From Bacillota bacterium (GTDB lineage Bacteria; Bacillota; Dethiobacteria; DTU022), in NCBI GenBank assembly GCA_030611385.1, contig JAUWPV010000008.1, positions 1-64,000 on the forward strand: a stretch of 64,000 bases of DNA. The letters are read 5' to 3'. The notes under the pieces were generated by a model. It ran no database searches. It worked only from the letters and a program-made list of their open reading frames with translations, and was not told the DNA's origin. Positions 60,735 through 64,000 of this stretch are shown here, in pieces (position 1 is the first letter of the stretch; every line of letters starts with the position of its first letter). A program made the position numbers and the translations under genes.

Positions 60735-61442
60735 ATGGGTGATTACAGGAATAGTATGTTTATGTTTGTGCTTGGTGCCATTGTCGCCCTTTTTGTTACA
60801 GTGCAGTCGATTGTTTTCTTGAAAAAGGCCTGGGAGGAGGGTAAGCGCAAGGGTATGCCGCCGGAAAAAATGCGCAAGGCTGTCGTATCTAGTGCTGTCT
60901 TTACTCTGGTCCCCTCGCTCTCGATACTGCTGACGATGCTGACCCTTTCTGGGGCGCTGGGTCTGGCGCTGCCCTGGATTCGCCTTTCCGTAATCGGGGC
61001 GGTGACCTATGAACTGCCGGCGGCGGAAGCAGCGGCACAGGCTGCGGGTGCCAGCCTGATGGGCGCCGGGGTTCCGGTTTCAGTTTTTTCGGTGATTGTC
61101 TGGGTGATGACCCTGGGAATTATGTCCGGCCCGCTCTTTATCATTGCTTATTTCAAAAAACTGCAAAGTAAAATTAACCAGATCAAGGTTGAAGATAACC
61201 GTTGGGGTGCCCTGCTCATATCTGCGATGTTTGTTGGTTTAATCAGTTCTTTTCTGGGCAGCGCCCTGGCCGGAGGCATGGTCTCGATATTGACCCTATT
61301 CTCATCAGCGCTGTTGATGGTTGTCTGCATTATGATCGAGCAGAAAGCGGGATTGAAAGTTTTCAAGGATTTTGCTCTGCCCCTGAGCATGATCGGGGCT
61401 ATGGCCCTGGCGATACTCTATTCCGGGTTACTGGGAGGTTAG
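60735..61442 (+). CDS. DUF5058-like membrane protein
   Basis: Multispanning; FLKKAWEEGKRKGMPPEKMRKAVVSSAVFTLVPSLSI. Confidence 0.6.
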   Translation: MGDYRNSMFMFVLGAIVALFVTVQSIVFLKKAWEEGKRKGMPPEKMRKAVVSSAVFTLVPSLSILLTMLTLSGALGLALPWIRLSVIGAVTYELPAAEAAAQAAGASLMGAGVPVSVFSVIVWVMTLGIMSGPLFIIAYFKKLQSKINQIKVEDNRWGALLISAMFVGLISSFLGSALAGGMVSILTLFSSALLMVVCIMIEQKAGLKVFKDFALPLSMIGAMALAILYSGLLGG

Positions 61443-61446
61443 TTCA

Positions 61447-62115
61447 ATGACAAACGGAAAAGTCAAAAATCAGGCTTATGAACTGTCAATTCACAGGATG
61501 GGGCGAATGTGGATGTCGGCAGCTCTGCTGGTAATCCTGGCGGTGCCGGTGGCCATTTCCTTTTATTTTAACAGTTGGCCGGCGGCGGGACCTCTGTTCG
61601 GTGGGCTGCTGCCGATCATGATGATTTATGTGCCGATTGGTATTATCGAAGTAATTACCTTTTCACCGATGCTGGGCAGTGGGGCAACTTACCTGGCTTT
61701 TACTACTGGGAACCTGACCAACCTGAAGGTGCCCTGTGCCCTTAATGCTTTGGAAATTGCCGATATCGAGCCTGGTTCTATCCAGGGTGAAATCATTTCG
61801 ACTATTGCAGTGGCCACCTCTTCATTGGTGACCAACCTTGTTCTCGTTTTAGGCGTGCTTCTGTTTGTCCAACTGACACCGGTATTAGCTTCCCCGGTGT
61901 TGAAACCGGCTTTTGAAAATATTTTACCCGCTCTTTTCGGAGCGCTTGGCTACCTTTATATTTCGAAAAACTGGAAGCTGGCAGTGGTGCCGCTAACACT
62001 GATGGTTGTCATTTTTCTCTTGATGCCGACAGCACCGGTCGGGATTCTTATTCCAGTCAGCGCACTATCCGCTATTGCTGCAGCCAGGTTTATGTATAAG
62101 AAAAGTATGCTTTAG
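61447..62115 (+). CDS. Multispanning membrane protein, partner of the preceding gene
   Basis: Hydrophobic; FSPMLGSGATYLAFTTGNLTNLKVPCALNALEIADIEPGSIQGEIISTIAVATSSL. Confidence 0.6.
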   Translation: MTNGKVKNQAYELSIHRMGRMWMSAALLVILAVPVAISFYFNSWPAAGPLFGGLLPIMMIYVPIGIIEVITFSPMLGSGATYLAFTTGNLTNLKVPCALNALEIADIEPGSIQGEIISTIAVATSSLVTNLVLVLGVLLFVQLTPVLASPVLKPAFENILPALFGALGYLYISKNWKLAVVPLTLMVVIFLLMPTAPVGILIPVSALSAIAAARFMYKKSML

Positions 62116-62129
62116 GGGAGGCAGAAAAC

Positions 62130-63635
62130 ATGACGTTATTAATGATTAGCGGAGGACTAATTACTCTCTGGGTGGTGATTCTTTTAGTCAGGGCGGCTCT
62201 ATACAGACCGCTCTCGGCAGAGGTTTATCCTGTTCAGCGATCGGTGGATTCAACCAGCCCGGATGTTAGCTATGAAGAAGCGGCTTGTCACCTGGCTGAA
62301 CTGGTGAGCTGCCGGACGGTCATTCCCAAAAGCGAAAACGGTGGTGGAAAAGAAGACGAAGGCGGTTATGAACAGTATAAAAAATTCCGTAGTCTGCTGA
62401 AGAAGTTTTACCCCCTGATCCACAGCAACCTCGACTTGGAACTTGTTAACGAACATTCTTTACTCTACCGCTGGGTTGGGCAGGGCAGTGAAAAACCGCT
62501 GGTACTGCTGGCTCACTATGATGTGGTGCCGGCCTTTAAAGAGCAATGGAAGCATCCCCCGTTTGACGGCGTGATTGTAGAAGGGGTAATCTGGGGCCGG
62601 GGCACGCTTGACACCAAGGGCACCCTCTGCGGTATTTGTGAAGCTGTTGAAGGCATGCTGATCAAAGGTTTTAAGCCGGCTCGCGATATATACTTTGCTT
62701 TCGGCCATGATGAAGAGACAATGGGTGCTGGTGCGCCCGGGATCGTGGAGATCTTGAAAAACAGGGATGTGTATCCGGAACTGGTTTTGGACGAGGGGGG
62801 GGCGATCATACAAGGAGTATTTCCCGGTGTCGACAGGCCAATTGCCGTGATTGGGCTGGCCGAAAAAGGAATTGTCGATATCGAAGTTGTCCTTGAGGGC
62901 AGCGGTGGGCATTCTTCAACGCCGGGACGAATTAACCCACTCAGTGAAATGAGCAAAATTATTCTTCGCCTTGACAAAAACCCATTTCGGTCTTATCTTC
63001 CGGGTGAAGTTAAAGAGATGTTTGCAGTTATCGGTCGGCACATGCCCTTTACATTCAGAATTATCTTTGCCAACATGTGGTGTTTTCAACCGCTGCTTAC
63101 CACTATTTTACCCCTGCTCGGTCGTGAATTGAATGCGCTTTGCCGCAGTACCTGTGTTTTTACCATGGTGGAAGGCAGTAAAGCGAGTAATGTAATTCCC
63201 GACAGGGTGCGCGCAGTAGCTAATCTTAGATTGGCCGCGATAGATCCGCTTGACGAGGCACTAAAGCATATTACCGAACAGGCATTTGCGGCTTCACAAA
63301 AAGCCCGTAAGGCCAGGGAACCCCTGAAACTGAAAGTCAGCCTGCTGCATGGACACAATGCTTCGGCTTCTTCAAGCACTGCTTCAGCTGCCTACCAAAC
63401 CCTGAAGCAAACGATCAGCGAGTCTTTTCGGGATACAATTGTCTCACCCTATATCATGCTCGGAGCTACTGATTCGCGTCATTATTGCGCTATTTGCGAT
63501 AACGTGTTTCGGTTTTCACCGATCCGGATGAATAAGGAAGAGCTGCACAGTATTCATGGGGTTGACGAGCGTATTACAGTTGAAAAGCTGGGTGGGATAG
63601 TTGATTTCTACCGGACTTTGATCGGTAAGTTCTAA
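62130..63635 (+). CDS. M20 family metallopeptidase (N-terminal TM anchor)
   Basis: LVLLAHYDVVPAF, IWGRGTLDTKGTLCGICEAVE, FAFGHDEETMG, SGGHSSTPGRINPLSEMSKII. Confidence 0.92.
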   Translation: MTLLMISGGLITLWVVILLVRAALYRPLSAEVYPVQRSVDSTSPDVSYEEAACHLAELVSCRTVIPKSENGGGKEDEGGYEQYKKFRSLLKKFYPLIHSNLDLELVNEHSLLYRWVGQGSEKPLVLLAHYDVVPAFKEQWKHPPFDGVIVEGVIWGRGTLDTKGTLCGICEAVEGMLIKGFKPARDIYFAFGHDEETMGAGAPGIVEILKNRDVYPELVLDEGGAIIQGVFPGVDRPIAVIGLAEKGIVDIEVVLEGSGGHSSTPGRINPLSEMSKIILRLDKNPFRSYLPGEVKEMFAVIGRHMPFTFRIIFANMWCFQPLLTTILPLLGRELNALCRSTCVFTMVEGSKASNVIPDRVRAVANLRLAAIDPLDEALKHITEQAFAASQKARKAREPLKLKVSLLHGHNASASSSTASAAYQTLKQTISESFRDTIVSPYIMLGATDSRHYCAICDNVFRFSPIRMNKEELHSIHGVDERITVEKLGGIVDFYRTLIGKF

Positions 63636-63727
63636 CTACTATCAGGACAAAGGCAGGACAATGTCTTCGCTTCGGTGAATTATTATTCGGAAATCAAGAA
63701 ACCGACTGGAGGAGGCCTGGTTGAGTT

Positions 63728-64000
63728 ATGGGGGAACCAAGTAACGCTGAACGTTTTTTAAACGCCTATTCGGCTATCGAGCATGAGATGGAAAGAATCC
63801 TTAATATCAAAGACCACCGCCGCTTTTTTTAAAAGAGGTCTTTACACTTTCGATCAGTCATCCCGTTTCGCGGGCGATCCGTAATTTCAGTCAAATGTCT
63901 TATACCCAGGCGCCTCTTCTCGACGACGGTAATATGGTCGGGCTTGTAACTTCCAATATGATTGTCAAATGGATGGGTATAAGCCTGGCAAACGATTCCT
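63728..64000 (+). pseudogene. CBS-domain protein, apparently frameshifted/internally deleted (3' end beyond window)
   Basis: MGEPSNAERFLNAYSAIEHEMERILNIKDHRRFF* then, -1 frame across T7-A4, LKEVFTLSISHPVSRAIRNFSQMSYTQAPLLDDGNMVGLVTSNMIVKWMG. Confidence 0.6.

Noticed and set aside
1-64000. CRISPR arrays, rRNA, tRNA, transposases, prophage
   Set aside because: No regularly spaced repeats, no tRNA/rRNA-like segments recognised and no transposase or integrase ORFs on reading the window.

Overview
Chromosomal window from a bacterium that looks like a Gram-positive anaerobe (Firmicutes-type gene order and ribosome-binding sites; the lineage is inferred). Positions 1-19.3 kb hold the tuf end / S10-spc-alpha ribosomal protein super-operon, ecfA1-ecfA2-ecfT, truA and rplM-rpsI. 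The remainder is metabolic and accessory: a GGGP-synthase-like gene; a rearranged lasso-type RiPP locus (21.2-26.2 kb); a B12 radical SAM + DUF362 pair; a molybdenum-cofactor operon with two gene fusions behind a Moco riboswitch; split chrA genes; an AMMECR1 / dioxygenase-like / radical-SAM trio; cdaA-cdaR-glmM-glmS; an hgcA-hgcB mercury-methylation pair (48.4-49.9 kb); an orphan D12-class adenine methylase; ald, fba, glnS; a two-component system with a small secreted protein; ZIP, HIT, and a DUF5058-like membrane pair with an M20 peptidase. The most interesting finding is that the RiPP locus encodes three short precursor peptides missing from the ORF track. They share a leader (YEKPxLxEYxDLxxLTA) and have different cores, all starting G-N. 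The locus looks like a tandem duplication followed by complementary gene loss. It has no visible cyclase, and two of the three cores have no acidic residue for a lasso ring. hgcAB is the clearest recognised function of high biological consequence.
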